From: Paenibacillus oleatilyticus
Lineage (GTDB): Bacteria > Bacillota > Bacilli > Paenibacillales > NBRC-103111
Direction: 5' to 3'
Assembly: GCF_018998565.1 (NCBI RefSeq)
Contig: NZ_JAHNZO010000015.1
Coordinates: forward strand, 1 to 64,000
Length of the DNA: 64,000 nucleotides
This document shows, piece after piece, positions 19,434-30,747 of this stretch. The translations under genes and the position numbers were made by a program. Numbering within the stretch: position 1 is the first letter of the stretch; each line of letters starts with the position of its first letter. The notes below the pieces were generated by a model that had not been told where the DNA came from, searched no databases, and was given only the letters and a program-made list of their open reading frames with translations.

Positions 19434-20129
19434 TCAGGCTTGGCCTTCCTGCTTACACAGGACGGAGCCGAGCCTGAGCCAGGTAGCGCCTTCTTCAATC
19501 GCGACTTCAAAATCGCCGGACATGCCCATTGACAAGTGCTGGACTTCGTACCCGAGCGCGCCCGCTTCGTTCAGCTCGTCGCGGAGCTGCCGCAGCCCGC
19601 GGAATACGGGCCGGGCCGCCTCGGCATCCCGGTCCAGCGGAGCCATCGTCATCAAGCCGACCACCTGCACGGCGTCCAGCTTGGACACCTGCCTCGTGAA
19701 CGGAACAAGCTCTTCCGGCGGCAGGCCGTATTTGCTCTCTTCCCCGGACACGTTCACTTGAATGAAGCAGCGGACCGGTTCGCCTAAAGCGTCCGCTTTT
19801 CGCTGAATTTCCGTCGCCAGCGACATCCGGTCCAACGAATGGATATACGCGAACTTGCCGACGACGTCCCTTACTTTGTTCGTTTGCAGATGGCCGATAA
19901 AATGCCAGATGCCTTGATCTCCCAGCGCCTCCCACTTCGGCTGCGCGTGCTGCCAGCGGTTTTCGCCGATGTGCATCATCCCAAGCTGCAGCATCCTCGC
20001 CGTCAAATCGGCGGAGCCGTATTTCGTAACGGCGACGATCCCGACGTCCTCCCGGCGCCGGCCCGCGCGAAGGCAAGCTGCCTGAATGCGGTGTTCGACC
20101 GCGGCTATATTAGACGATATGGCGTCCAT
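19434..20129 (-). CDS. YggS/PROSC-type pyridoxal-phosphate homeostasis protein
   Basis: A protein of 231 residues, a single alanine-racemase-like TIM barrel. IVAVTKYGS contains the PLP lysine (about 37). ENRWQHAQPKWEALG, WHFIGHLQTNK, FIQVNVSGEESKYGL and LSMGMSGDFEVAIEEGATWLRLGS are highly conserved in the family. It has no known catalytic activity and buffers free PLP. The start at 20129 follows AAGGAGGGGCTGGCG. It follows the PLP enzyme SufS and the PLP decarboxylase on the same strand, a consistent context. Confidence 0.93.
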   Translation of the reverse strand: MDAISSNIAAVEHRIQAACLRAGRRREDVGIVAVTKYGSADLTARMLQLGMMHIGENRWQHAQPKWEALGDQGIWHFIGHLQTNKVRDVVGKFAYIHSLDRMSLATEIQRKADALGEPVRCFIQVNVSGEESKYGLPPEELVPFTRQVSKLDAVQVVGLMTMAPLDRDAEAARPVFRGLRQLRDELNEAGALGYEVQHLSMGMSGDFEVAIEEGATWLRLGSVLCKQEGQA

Positions 20130-20174
20130 CGCCAGCCCCTCCTTCTTCATGGATTCCACCGCCTGAATGCGCCG

Positions 20175-22885
<2,711 letters not shown>

Positions 22886-22930
22886 GAAGATTCCCTTTCT
22901 TTCTCTCTGGATGATATACTTACGGAGTCC

Positions 22931-23003
22931 AGTATAAGCCCGCCAAATCTATCGTTCAATTCAATTATTCGTATCATAATCATAGATTGAACCTATCGTT
23001 CAA
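22931..23003 (-). promoter_or_regulatory. Promoter of the decarboxylase gene with direct repeats
   Basis: On the minus strand TTGAAC (22954-22959), a 17-nt spacer and TATACT (22931-22936) form a good sigma-A promoter. The 11-mer CTATCGTTCAA (plus strand) occurs at 22949-22959, overlapping the -35 box, and again at 22993-23003, suggesting a tandem regulator site. Confidence 0.6.
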
Positions 23004-23045
23004 CCGTTTTTTATGCCGCAGCAGCCTTGGCCGTCCGGGTGTTGT

Positions 23046-23075
23046 TTGACCTCGCGATCATTGTTGCAGTATCAT
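23046..23075 (+). promoter_or_regulatory. Promoter of cysK
   Basis: TTGACC (23046-23051), an 18-nt spacer and TATCAT (23070-23075) lie about 50 bp upstream of the cysK start. No riboswitch-like structure was seen. Confidence 0.5.
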
Positions 23076-23128
23076 GATATATTGTAATTAAAAGAATAGG
23101 GTTAATCGGAATGAATGGAGGAATACAG

Positions 23129-24067
23129 ATGAGCCGTATCGCAAAAAACTTAACGGATCTGATCGGGAATACCCCTTTGCTGGAATTGTCCAATTATCAT
23201 AAAAAACAAGAATTAAAAGCGACGCTGCTGGCCAAACTGGAATTTTTCAATCCGGCCGGGAGTGTCAAGGACCGGATCGGCTACGCCATGATCATCGACG
23301 CGGAGGAACGGGGACTCATTCGTCCGCAGGAGTCCGTCATCATTGAGCCGACAAGCGGCAATACCGGCATCGCCCTCGCATCCGTAGCGGCCGCTCGGGG
23401 CTACAAGCTGATCCTGACCATGCCGGATACGATGAGCCGGGAACGGATCAATCTGCTGAAGGCGTTCGGCGCCGAGGTCGTGCTGACGCCGGGTGGCGAA
23501 GGGATGCTAGGCGCGATCCGCAAAGCGGACGAGCTGGCGGCGGAAACGCCGCATTCGTTCATCCCCCAGCAGTTTAATAACCCGGCCAATCCGGCGATCC
23601 ACCGGAAGACAACAGCTGAGGAAATATGGGCGGACACGGACGGCAAAGTCGATATTTTTGTCGCAGGCGTCGGGACCGGCGGAACGGTGACGGGCGTCGG
23701 CGAAGTGCTGAAGCGCCACAATCCGGCCGTACGCATCGTTGCGGTGGAGCCGTACGATTCGCCCGTGCTGTCCGGCGGCAAGCCGGGACCTAATCGCATT
23801 CAGGGGCTGGGCGCGGGCTTCGTGCCGGAAGTGTTCGACCGGTCCGTTGTCGACGAGATCGTCAAAGTGCGCACGGACGACGCTTACCGCACCTCCAGAC
23901 TGCTGGGGCAGCAGGAAGGACTGCTGGTCGGCATGTCGTCGGGCGCTGCGGCCTTTGCCGCTACGGAGCTGGCGATCCGGCCCGAGAACGAGGGGAAAAC
24001 GATCGTCGTGCTGCTGCCGGATTCAGGCGAGCGGTACTTGTCGACCGACCTGTATCAGGAAGAATAG
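23129..24067 (+). CDS. cysK: Cysteine synthase A (O-acetylserine sulfhydrylase)
   Basis: A protein of 312 residues that makes cysteine from O-acetylserine and sulfide. The PLP lysine is in [11 protein letters not shown] (about 45). [12 protein letters not shown] (about 75), [12 protein letters not shown] (about 180) and the late SSGAAAFAA and [12 protein letters not shown] are textbook CysK motifs. The start at 23129 follows GGAGGAATACAG. An upstream in-frame ATG overlaps that site. It is monocistronic, ending in a strong terminator. Confidence 0.95.
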   Translation: MSRIAKNLTDLIGNTPLLELSNYHKKQELKATLLAKLEFFNPAGSVKDRIGYAMIIDAEERGLIRPQESVIIEPTSGNTGIALASVAAARGYKLILTMPDTMSRERINLLKAFGAEVVLTPGGEGMLGAIRKADELAAETPHSFIPQQFNNPANPAIHRKTTAEEIWADTDGKVDIFVAGVGTGGTVTGVGEVLKRHNPAVRIVAVEPYDSPVLSGGKPGPNRIQGLGAGFVPEVFDRSVVDEIVKVRTDDAYRTSRLLGQQEGLLVGMSSGAAAFAATELAIRPENEGKTIVVLLPDSGERYLSTDLYQEE

Positions 24068-24077
24068 CTGTGCATCA

Positions 24078-24142
24078 TAAAGAAGACGTACGCGGAACGA
24101 TCGCCGAGGCGATTGCGGTTCCGGCGCACGTCTTCTTTATTT
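24078..24142 (+). terminator. Terminator of cysK
   Basis: A long stem of AAAGAAGACGT-type arms flanks an inner loop, with TTTATTT at the 3' side. It begins 11 bp after the cysK stop. Confidence 0.75.
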
Positions 24143-24187
24143 ACCGTGTGGTCTGCCGCCAGCTTCCAGCAGTCCTACCCCCGGAAT

Positions 24188-24232
24188 CTAAAAAAGAGAC
24201 CTGGCAGCCTTCATCTCAGGCTCCGGTCCCTG
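24188..24232 (-). terminator. Terminator of the universal stress protein gene
   Basis: On the minus strand GGACC/AGCC-type arms around a 9-nt loop lead into CTCTTTTTT. It lies about 125 bp past the usp stop. The gap between holds two CCGATAAAT direct repeats and an inverted TTATCGG, of unknown role. Confidence 0.5.
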
Positions 24233-24357
24233 GCGATCCGATAAATATGCAACACTTCCGATAAATTAAATACGAATAACGCTTATCGGACATTGTCCCG
24301 GTCTGTCAACCGCTTTATTTTTCACAACTGCCGGTCATAACGCGCTTTGACATGACC

Positions 24358-24783
24358 CTATTTGATGACAAGGACGGGAGTCCGGGCATGCTGCACGACA
24401 TGATGGCTCACGCTTCCGAGCACCCATTCGTTGAGGCCGGACAAGCCCCGGCTTCCGATCACGATAAGATCCGCCCCGATCTCCCCTGCATAATCCAGAA
24501 CGGAGTCCGCAGGCTGGCCTTGCAGCAAGCTGGCTTTCGCGTTCGGAAGCCCGGCGATTTCCCGGTTCGCTTGGTCGATGAGAGCTTGCGCATGCTGTAT
24601 GTACTCTTCTTCATAGCTTCGCGGAGGAGATACGACCGCTTCGCCGATGACGACAACGGGATGATGCAGCACATGAACGACCTCAAGCTTGGCGTTCGAC
24701 TCTCCCGCCAGCTCTTTCGCTTTAGCCAAGGCTCTTTGGGACAGCTCGGAACCGTCGTACGCAACCAATATACTTGTAAACAT
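24358..24783 (-). CDS. Universal stress protein (UspA family)
   Basis: A protein of 141 residues, a single Usp domain. ILVAYDGSELSQRAL opens the fold, and the ATP-binding signature GSRGLSGLNEWVLGSVSHHVV (G-x2-G-x9-G-S) closes it, so it should bind ATP. The start at 24783 (MFTSILVAY) follows GAAAGGATGGTTGCC. It is monocistronic. The function is probably stress survival, by family only. Confidence 0.92.
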   Translation of the reverse strand: MFTSILVAYDGSELSQRALAKAKELAGESNAKLEVVHVLHHPVVVIGEAVVSPPRSYEEEYIQHAQALIDQANREIAGLPNAKASLLQGQPADSVLDYAGEIGADLIVIGSRGLSGLNEWVLGSVSHHVVQHARTPVLVIK

Positions 24784-25037
24784 GGCAACCATCCTTTCGG
24801 AAATCGATAGCAGGCAATATAACAAGTATAGCACACCTGACGGGCAAATAAGAAAAGCTTGTCCAAGCGCCGCCATCGGCAGGACCGCAGTGCCGCAAGC
24901 CAGCCTGACGGAAAGCCCTCTCGATAATTCCGACTATTCCAAAATGATTTGTATGGTAAGCGCAGACCTCATGCTCTATAATAGATTTACGACAGGAAGC
25001 CAAGCTTGCATTTTACACACGGGAAGGGGCTTTTTCA

Positions 25038-25988
25038 TTGACAGACCTCGCCAAGCACATTCAAGGGCAGGAAAAACTCGTGCCCGATTTTCATGAGCAT
25101 TTAAAAGTCATTTTACTCGGGACCGGATCGCCGCGGGCGGTCTACGGGGTCGCCAAACCGGGGGTGGCCGTGCTCGCCGGCAGCAAAGTCTTCCTCGTCG
25201 ATTGCGGAGCGGGAACCGTAGGCCAGCTTCTTCTGGCCGGCATTATGCCCCAGCGCATTTCGGACGTGCTGTTCACGCATCACCACAGCGATCACAACTC
25301 CGGCTTTTTCGACGTGTTCATCAGCAGTTGGAGAACGCATGTCGTCCCGGGCGCCGTCTACGAGAACCGCACGGTGCCGATGCAGGTGTACGGCCCGGTA
25401 ACGACCCGGGACATTATCGGAAAAATGGAAGCGTCGTTCGCCTTCGACGTCGATCTGCGAATCAATTACAACAAGTCCGCCCTGGGTGGTTCGAGCATCG
25501 ACTATCACGAATGCAACGAAGGCGTCGTATACGATCGGGACGGCATCCGGATTACGGCCTTTGAGGTCGACCATCGTCCGGTATACCCGGCTGTCGGCTA
25601 CAAATTCGAATACAATGGGCAATCGGCCGTCATCTCGGGAGATACGCTTCCGGTAGACAATATGGTTCGTTACGCCCAAGGAACCGACCTGCTCGTTCAC
25701 GAAGCTTACAACAAGGAATGGCTCGATGCCCTGATTACGATGTATCCGGAGCAGGCGACAGGCCTCGGCAATCCGGCGAAATACCATACGACGACGCTGC
25801 AAGCGGCCGAAATCGCCCGCCAGGCGAACGTCAAGCATCTGCTGCTCACCCACCATATTCCGGCTCCGGCCAAAACGCCGGAAGCGGAAGCGGCCTACAT
25901 CCGGGGCATGAGCGAGATTTATGGCGGACCGATTACGGTGGGCCGGGATTTGCTGCAGGTGGATTTGGGCGCTTCCGCCTCGTCTTGA
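25038..25988 (+). CDS. MBL-fold metallo-hydrolase (RNase Z/arylsulfatase-like)
   Basis: A protein of 316 residues. The metal-binding motif LFTHHHSDHN (about 76) is the HxHxDH signature; later ligands are EVDHRP and VISGD (about 193), and LLTHHIPAP (about 277). The arrangement is closest to RNase Z-like or arylsulfatase-type hydrolases, and tRNA processing is not assured. The start is a TTG at 25038, chosen because GAAGGGGCTTTTTCA precedes it and the next in-frame ATG lies well inside the fold. Confidence 0.85.
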   Translation: MTDLAKHIQGQEKLVPDFHEHLKVILLGTGSPRAVYGVAKPGVAVLAGSKVFLVDCGAGTVGQLLLAGIMPQRISDVLFTHHHSDHNSGFFDVFISSWRTHVVPGAVYENRTVPMQVYGPVTTRDIIGKMEASFAFDVDLRINYNKSALGGSSIDYHECNEGVVYDRDGIRITAFEVDHRPVYPAVGYKFEYNGQSAVISGDTLPVDNMVRYAQGTDLLVHEAYNKEWLDALITMYPEQATGLGNPAKYHTTTLQAAEIARQANVKHLLLTHHIPAPAKTPEAEAAYIRGMSEIYGGPITVGRDLLQVDLGASASS

Positions 25989-26023
25989 CCGCCCGGCGGT
26001 CTTCCTACTCGCCAACACAAACT

Positions 26024-26059
26024 AAAACGCCAACCGTCATCTCGGCTGGCGTTTTTTCT
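26024..26059 (+). terminator. Terminator of the MBL hydrolase gene
   Basis: AACGCCA-CCG pairs with CGG-TGGCGTT over a short loop, followed by TTTTTTCT. A textbook intrinsic terminator. Confidence 0.85.
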
Positions 26060-26079
26060 ATTGCAGCGATTCGAAAAAA

Positions 26080-26270
26080 ATAGCGGAACACGCATGCGTT
26101 AATCTATGCAAGCGGTCAGGGCTGGAACAATTAGCGGAACTCCAGGTGCGCTATCGGCCCAAACTTAGAGCGAACGTATGTTTTTCGACAAGGATAGAGC
26201 ATCGCAGTTCCTCTATACCTCCACGAGCACTCTGAACGCCCTGCTTAACGCATCGCAGTTCCTTTATTTT
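26080..26270. repeat. Cluster of four short interspersed repeats
   Basis: Two plus-oriented copies (26080-26103 ATAGCGGAACACGCATGCG and 26131-26154 TTAGCGGAACTCCAGGTGCG) face two minus-oriented copies (26195-26217 and 26245-26270, both containing GCATCGCAGTTCCT). The consensus is roughly ATAnnGGAACTGCGATGCGTTA. The outer copies form a long inverted repeat. Confidence 0.6.
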
Positions 26271-26283
26271 CCCAGCTTAGGCT

Positions 26284-26481
26284 GAACGGGTCGTGCGACA
26301 AGTCAAACCGTCCATCATGCAGCGTTGCCATGCCCTCCGGGCGCTTCGCGGCGCTGCATTCCAATGACAGCGCCAGCCTCTTGCACCAGGCGTTGGCAAT
26401 CCGTCCCCTGCCCGCTTCTTCCGCAGCATACAGGTCGTACTACCGCCCCGCCTTCATCAGCGACGGGCACAGCCGCACGAA
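26284..26481 (-). pseudogene. Open continuation beyond the stop of the 391-residue gene
   Basis: In the same frame as the upstream gene, translation could resume after its TGA, meet a second stop 13 codons later, then stay open for about 66 codons (YDLYAAEEAGRGRIANAWCK onward, LHDGRFDLSHDPF near the end). It ends inside the outermost repeat. The composition looks protein-like. It may be a decayed C-terminal part or a separate remnant. Confidence 0.3.
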
Positions 26482-27657
26482 TCAGCTTTCTTTCAACTTG
26501 CGCACTTCCTCGATGCTCGGATAAAAATCCGGGCTCGCGCTCAGCAGCCAGTTGCGATGCTGCTTCGCCGTTTCGTCCTGCTCCGGCTCGCCATACGGCC
26601 ACTCTTCCCCGATGCCGACGGCATAATCCTTCATCAGCATGAGCAGCGCGGCGCTCCATTGGCGCGTGCCGCTGATCGTCGGCACTAGCGGGTAGTATTC
26701 GTCATGAGCGGCGCGAATGAGCGCGTGCGACACTTCCTGCAGCAGCGGCGGAACCTCTGCCTCGTCCAGCTTCTCGACGATCTCGGGCGGCAGCTGCACC
26801 TCGTCCGTCGAAGCGTACTGCTCGTACACCTCCGGCGTCACGAGCCCCTTCTCCTTGGCCGCCCACAGCTTCACGCGGTCCAGCGCAGGCTTGTAAACGG
26901 CCGGAACGGAAATGGTCAGCTCCGGCTTCGGGTTATCCAAGTCGATGACGAACGACTCGTTGAACTTGTACAGCTTTGCATTGCCGCGGACGCCGAGCCA
27001 GCGGAGCGCCAGCAGCGCGTGCGTCCGCACCTTCGGCTCGATGGCGACGTTCCGGCAGACGCGGCGCAGCAGCTTTTCGCTTCGCGTGTCGGGCAGCATA
27101 CAGAGCAGACGTACCGCCGAGAGCGCCGAGTCCTTATCTTCAAGCCACCACTGCAGCTGCTCGTAAATCGTATCAACCGGCGCTTCCAGCAGCCAGTCCA
27201 ATTGAATCGGACGCGCCGCATACTCTTCCAGCGTCAGCATGCCGCGGCTGTGCAGCGATTCCGCGCCGTACTTCGCGACCAGATCCTCGTAAGCCCGCTC
27301 CGCGTCCTCCGCAATTTCCGTGAACGCCAGCTGGTCCTTTTCGGGGATGCCGTTGAATTGCACGACCCGGCGCAGCCATTCGGCCAAAGCGCGCGGATTT
27401 TGCTGCCACATCATGAAGACGAAGGTCAGCAAATCGCGGTCGAAATCCAGCCCCGGCTGCAAAGCGAAGCGGGCGAGCGTCGTACGGATCTCTTCTTCCC
27501 GGCGCATCAGACTGAGCGAAAGAATGAGTCCGTTCCACGCGTTTCCGTTGAATTCGTTTTCTTTTATAGCCCGATAAAAGCAAAAGGCGGCCGCTCCGTA
27601 CGATTCCATCTGGAGATGATGGCGGCCATACCCGGTCAGTTCGTCGTTTCGACTCAT
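26482..27657 (-). CDS. Unknown helical-repeat (TPR/HEAT-like) protein
   Basis: A protein of 391 residues that I do not recognise. The N-terminus (about 8-45, YGRHHLQMESYGAAAFCFYR then AWNGLILSLSLM) resembles a TPR pair. The middle (about 175-225, SALSAVRLLCMLPDTRSEKL, then RTHALLALRWLGVRG) looks like HEAT-type helices. It is acidic, without signal peptide or membrane segment. The start follows GGGGGTAGAAC. It is separated from the peptide operon by 282 bp containing only degenerate sequence, and no neighbour suggests a function. A scaffold or interaction role is a guess from the repeats. Confidence 0.7.
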   Translation of the reverse strand: MSRNDELTGYGRHHLQMESYGAAAFCFYRAIKENEFNGNAWNGLILSLSLMRREEEIRTTLARFALQPGLDFDRDLLTFVFMMWQQNPRALAEWLRRVVQFNGIPEKDQLAFTEIAEDAERAYEDLVAKYGAESLHSRGMLTLEEYAARPIQLDWLLEAPVDTIYEQLQWWLEDKDSALSAVRLLCMLPDTRSEKLLRRVCRNVAIEPKVRTHALLALRWLGVRGNAKLYKFNESFVIDLDNPKPELTISVPAVYKPALDRVKLWAAKEKGLVTPEVYEQYASTDEVQLPPEIVEKLDEAEVPPLLQEVSHALIRAAHDEYYPLVPTISGTRQWSAALLMLMKDYAVGIGEEWPYGEPEQDETAKQHRNWLLSASPDFYPSIEEVRKLKES

Positions 27658-27659
27658 GT

Positions 27660-27939
27660 TCTACCCCCGTGAAATATGGATATCCCAAATATACTGGGAA
27701 ACGGGCGCAGACTCAAGTTTTTTTGCAAACTCAGCCGATCTCGATCGTCGTAAAAGCGTGCGGCAGCTCCCGCCCGACGTCGTCCGGATGCCGCCACCCC
27801 CTCGCTGTCTCCCAGGCAGCCGCAGACGAATTCCGTCTGACCGAGGCGATGCCCGTTTCCGGTAAGGCACGTGACCAAACACCGCGTATTGGACCGCGCC
27901 GCCGATATTGTTTTTGTCCGCATGTACATCCGGATGCCG
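27660..27939 (-). other. Gap with possible gene debris
   Basis: About 280 bp between the peptide operon and the repeat protein, with no intact gene. One minus-strand frame contains NIGGAVQYAVFGHVPYR, reminiscent of the VxGHTP motif of metallophosphoesterases. The frame decays immediately, so this is at best a gene remnant. Confidence 0.3.
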
Positions 27940-28905
27940 CTAAACCAGGTGACAACTGACCTCATGCCCCGGCTCGACCGTGCGCAGCGAAGGCGCAGCC
28001 ATCCGGCATTGCTCCTGCACAAGCGGGCAGCGCGTATGAAACGCACAGCCCTGCGGCACCGCCAGCGGACTCGGAAGCTCGCCCTCCAGCACGATCCGCT
28101 CCCGTTTCCGCCCCCGATGCTCCGACGGAATCGCCGACAGCAAAGCCTGCGTGTAAGGATGAAGCGGCCGCTCGTAAATCCGGTCAACGTCCGACAGCTC
28201 GACGATCTTGCCCAGGTACATGACCGCCACCCGGTCGCTCATATAATGCACGACGTGAAGGTCGTGGGAAATGAATAAATAGGTCAGCGCCAGCCGCTGC
28301 TGCAAGTCTTTCAGCAAATTTAAAATTTGCGACTGCACGGAGACGTCCAGCGCGGAGACCGGCTCATCCAGGATCAAAAATTCCGGATGCAGCATCAGCG
28401 CCCGGGCAATGCCCACCCGCTGCCGCTGGCCGCCGCTCAGCTCGTGCGGATAGGCGCGCTCGTACGGCTCGTCGAGCCCGATCGTCCGCAGCATGTCGCG
28501 CACCTGCTCCCGTCGCTCCCGCCGACTGCCGATGCCGTGAATCCGAAGCGGCTCCTCAAGGAGCGCGGCGACCGGATGCCTCGGGTTCAGCGACGTGTAC
28601 GGATCCTGGAACACGTACTGAATCTGCTTGCGTAGCGCCTTCGCCGCGCCGCCGCGAAGCTCCCGGACGTCGGTCCCCTTGAACCGCATCGCGCCCCCGG
28701 TCGGCGCAAGCAGCCGGGCCGCCAGCTGCCCGGTCGTCGATTTGCCGCAGCCGCTCTCGCCGACAAGCCCGAGCGTCTCGCCTTTGCGGATCGATAGCGA
28801 TACGCCGTCGACGGCGCGCAGCACTTGCCTGCACCCCCATAAGCCGCCCTGGACGTAATGCTTCACGAGCTGCTCGATTTCCACCAAAGGCTCAACCGGC
28901 GGCAT
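27940..28905 (-). CDS. Oligopeptide ABC transporter ATPase (OppF-like)
   Basis: An ATPase of 321 residues. Walker A LVGESGCGKSTTGQL (about 48), signature PHELSGGQRQRVGIARAL (about 158), Walker B FLILDEPVSALDVS (about 180), and the C-terminal peptide-transporter extension with GCAFHTRCP, whose Cys cluster is typical of OppD/OppF proteins. The start at 28905 follows GGAGGGGGTACTTCTC and overlaps the end of the preceding ATPase gene. Last gene of the peptide operon. Confidence 0.93.
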   Translation of the reverse strand: MPPVEPLVEIEQLVKHYVQGGLWGCRQVLRAVDGVSLSIRKGETLGLVGESGCGKSTTGQLAARLLAPTGGAMRFKGTDVRELRGGAAKALRKQIQYVFQDPYTSLNPRHPVAALLEEPLRIHGIGSRRERREQVRDMLRTIGLDEPYERAYPHELSGGQRQRVGIARALMLHPEFLILDEPVSALDVSVQSQILNLLKDLQQRLALTYLFISHDLHVVHYMSDRVAVMYLGKIVELSDVDRIYERPLHPYTQALLSAIPSEHRGRKRERIVLEGELPSPLAVPQGCAFHTRCPLVQEQCRMAAPSLRTVEPGHEVSCHLV

Positions 28906-29914
28906 GAGAAGTACCCCCTCCCGGCACGGCGAGCAGACAGCGGACGGCATGCCGTCCGTTCAGGTCCGTCAGCCCAGGCAGCTCGGCCAGACAGCGGTCC
29001 GAGGCTTGCGGGCAGCGGGAATAAAACCGGCAGCTCCCGCCCCGCTCGTGGAGCGCGGGAACGGTTCCGGGAATCGAGTAGAGCCGCTCTTTCTTCTTCG
29101 CCGGCGAAGGGATCGAATTCAGGAGCCCGATCGTATACGGATGGCGGGGCGCATCAAAAATGTCTTCCACCGGGCCCTCCTCCACGATTTGTCCCGCGTA
29201 CATGACGGCAATCCGGTCGCACATGTCGGCAATGATACCGAGATCGTGGGAAACGAGCATAATCGCCGTCCGTTCCTCGGCGCTGATCCGCTTCAGCAGC
29301 TCCAAGATTTGCGCTTGAATGGTCACATCGAGCGCCGTCGTCGGCTCGTCGGCGATCAACAGCTGCGGACGGCACGAGAGCGCCATTGCGATCATGACCC
29401 GCTGGCGCATTCCTCCGGAGAACCGGTGCGGATACTCGGACAGCAGCGCCTCTGGGCGCGGCAGCCCGACGTTGCGCAGCAGGTCCGCCGCCCGTGCCTT
29501 GGCCTCCCGCCGCGTCAGCCCCAGATGCAGCCGCAGCATTTCTGTCAGCTGCTCGCCGACGGATAAGGCGGGATTGAGCGACGTCATCGGGTCCTGGAAC
29601 ACCATCGCGATTTCTTTGCCGCGCAGACGCCGTGTCTCTTCTTGGCCGAGCTGGTGAACAGGCGCGGATTGGTACCAGATTTCCCCTTGCGCGACGCGCA
29701 TCGCGCGGGGCAGCAACCCGACGACGGATAAGGACAGCGCGCTTTTTCCGCAGCCCGATTCTCCGACGATTCCTACCACTTCACCCGGATAAACGGCAAG
29801 CGATATTCCGGTAAGCACCGGCAGCGCCGCCTCCTTCCTGCCGGAGGGAGTCCATTCTACATGCAGATCCCGAATGTCAAGCAAGGGCTTCTGCTCTAAC
29901 GGTAAGTTCGGCAT
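28892..29914 (-). CDS. Oligopeptide ABC transporter ATPase (OppD-like)
   Basis: An ATPase of 340 residues, partner of the OppF-like protein. Walker A IVGESGCGKSALSLSV (about 52), VFQDPMTSLNPALSVGEQL (about 105), signature PHRFSGGMRQRVMIAMAL, Walker B LLIADEPTTALDVT, and a C-terminal CRFYSRCPQASDRC cysteine motif. It energises peptide import together with the two permeases encoded just upstream. Confidence 0.94.
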   Translation of the reverse strand: MPNLPLEQKPLLDIRDLHVEWTPSGRKEAALPVLTGISLAVYPGEVVGIVGESGCGKSALSLSVVGLLPRAMRVAQGEIWYQSAPVHQLGQEETRRLRGKEIAMVFQDPMTSLNPALSVGEQLTEMLRLHLGLTRREAKARAADLLRNVGLPRPEALLSEYPHRFSGGMRQRVMIAMALSCRPQLLIADEPTTALDVTIQAQILELLKRISAEERTAIMLVSHDLGIIADMCDRIAVMYAGQIVEEGPVEDIFDAPRHPYTIGLLNSIPSPAKKKERLYSIPGTVPALHERGGSCRFYSRCPQASDRCLAELPGLTDLNGRHAVRCLLAVPGGGTSHAAG

Positions 29915-29928
29915 GCGCCATCTCCTTT

Positions 29929-30738
29929 CTAGGCCCGGCGGTCCCGCAAGTCCCGGATGCCGTCCCCGAGCAGGTTAAAGCCGAGCACGGTGGCCGTAAT
30001 TAACAGGCCCGGGGCGAGCGTAAACCACGGGGCTTTGCCGATGTAGCTCTGCGATTCGTTCAGCATGCGTCCCCAGCTCGGGTCCGGCGGCTGGACGCCG
30101 AGTCCGAGGTAGCTCAGCGCCGCTTCCACCAAAATCGCCGTGGAAAAGCTGAGCGAAGCTGTCACGATGACGGACGACAGCATGTTCGGCACGATGTGGC
30201 GGACGATGACGGACGCGTGCCCGGCCCCCATCCCCCGCGCCGCCTTGACGAATTCGGCTTCCTTGAGCTGAAGGAAGCCGCTGCGGATGACGCGGGCGAA
30301 CGACGGCACGGACAAGATGCCGATGGCGATCATCGTTTGGAACAAGCTCGGCTTGAAGATCGAAACGAAAATCAGCGCGAGCAAAATGCCCGGAAACGCC
30401 ATCAAGGCGTCGACAAGGCGCATAAGCAGCTCATCCGCCCATTGGCCCAAATACCCGGCGAGCGAGCCGATCAGGAACCCGCCGGCCAAACCGATAGCGA
30501 CGGATACGGCGCCGACGGCAAATGCGGTCTGCGTCCCTTCCATCACCCGGCTCAGAATGTCCCGGCCGAACTGATCCGTGCCCAACAGGTGCCCGGGCCC
30601 CGGAGCCTGCAGCCGCCCGGCGATATCCATCTCGTTGACGCCGTAAGGGACATACGCCAGGCTGACGAGCATAAGCAGCAGCAAGGAAGCGACGAGCGTC
30701 ACGCCGAGCCATAACGTGATGCGGTTTCTTTTGTTCAT
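29929..30738 (-). CDS. Peptide ABC transporter permease (OppC/DppC-like)
   Basis: A permease of 269 residues with about six membrane helices. HLLGTDQFGRDILSRVMEG (about 50) is the conserved DppC/OppC entry motif, and the ATPase-coupling EAA segment reads AARGMGAGHASVIVRHIVPNM (about 165). It is 9 bp after the OppB-like permease gene. Confidence 0.94.
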   Translation of the reverse strand: MNKRNRITLWLGVTLVASLLLLMLVSLAYVPYGVNEMDIAGRLQAPGPGHLLGTDQFGRDILSRVMEGTQTAFAVGAVSVAIGLAGGFLIGSLAGYLGQWADELLMRLVDALMAFPGILLALIFVSIFKPSLFQTMIAIGILSVPSFARVIRSGFLQLKEAEFVKAARGMGAGHASVIVRHIVPNMLSSVIVTASLSFSTAILVEAALSYLGLGVQPPDPSWGRMLNESQSYIGKAPWFTLAPGLLITATVLGFNLLGDGIRDLRDRRA

Positions 30739-30747
30739 GGCGCCCCT

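Noticed and set aside
22931-23075. Possible riboswitch in the gap before cysK
   Set aside because: No terminator or SAM-type/T-box core features; promoters and direct repeats explain the sequence.
24236-24289. CCGATAAAT direct and inverted repeats downstream of usp
   Set aside because: Symmetry is visible, but no promoter or gene start is near in this convergent gap, so no function is proposed.
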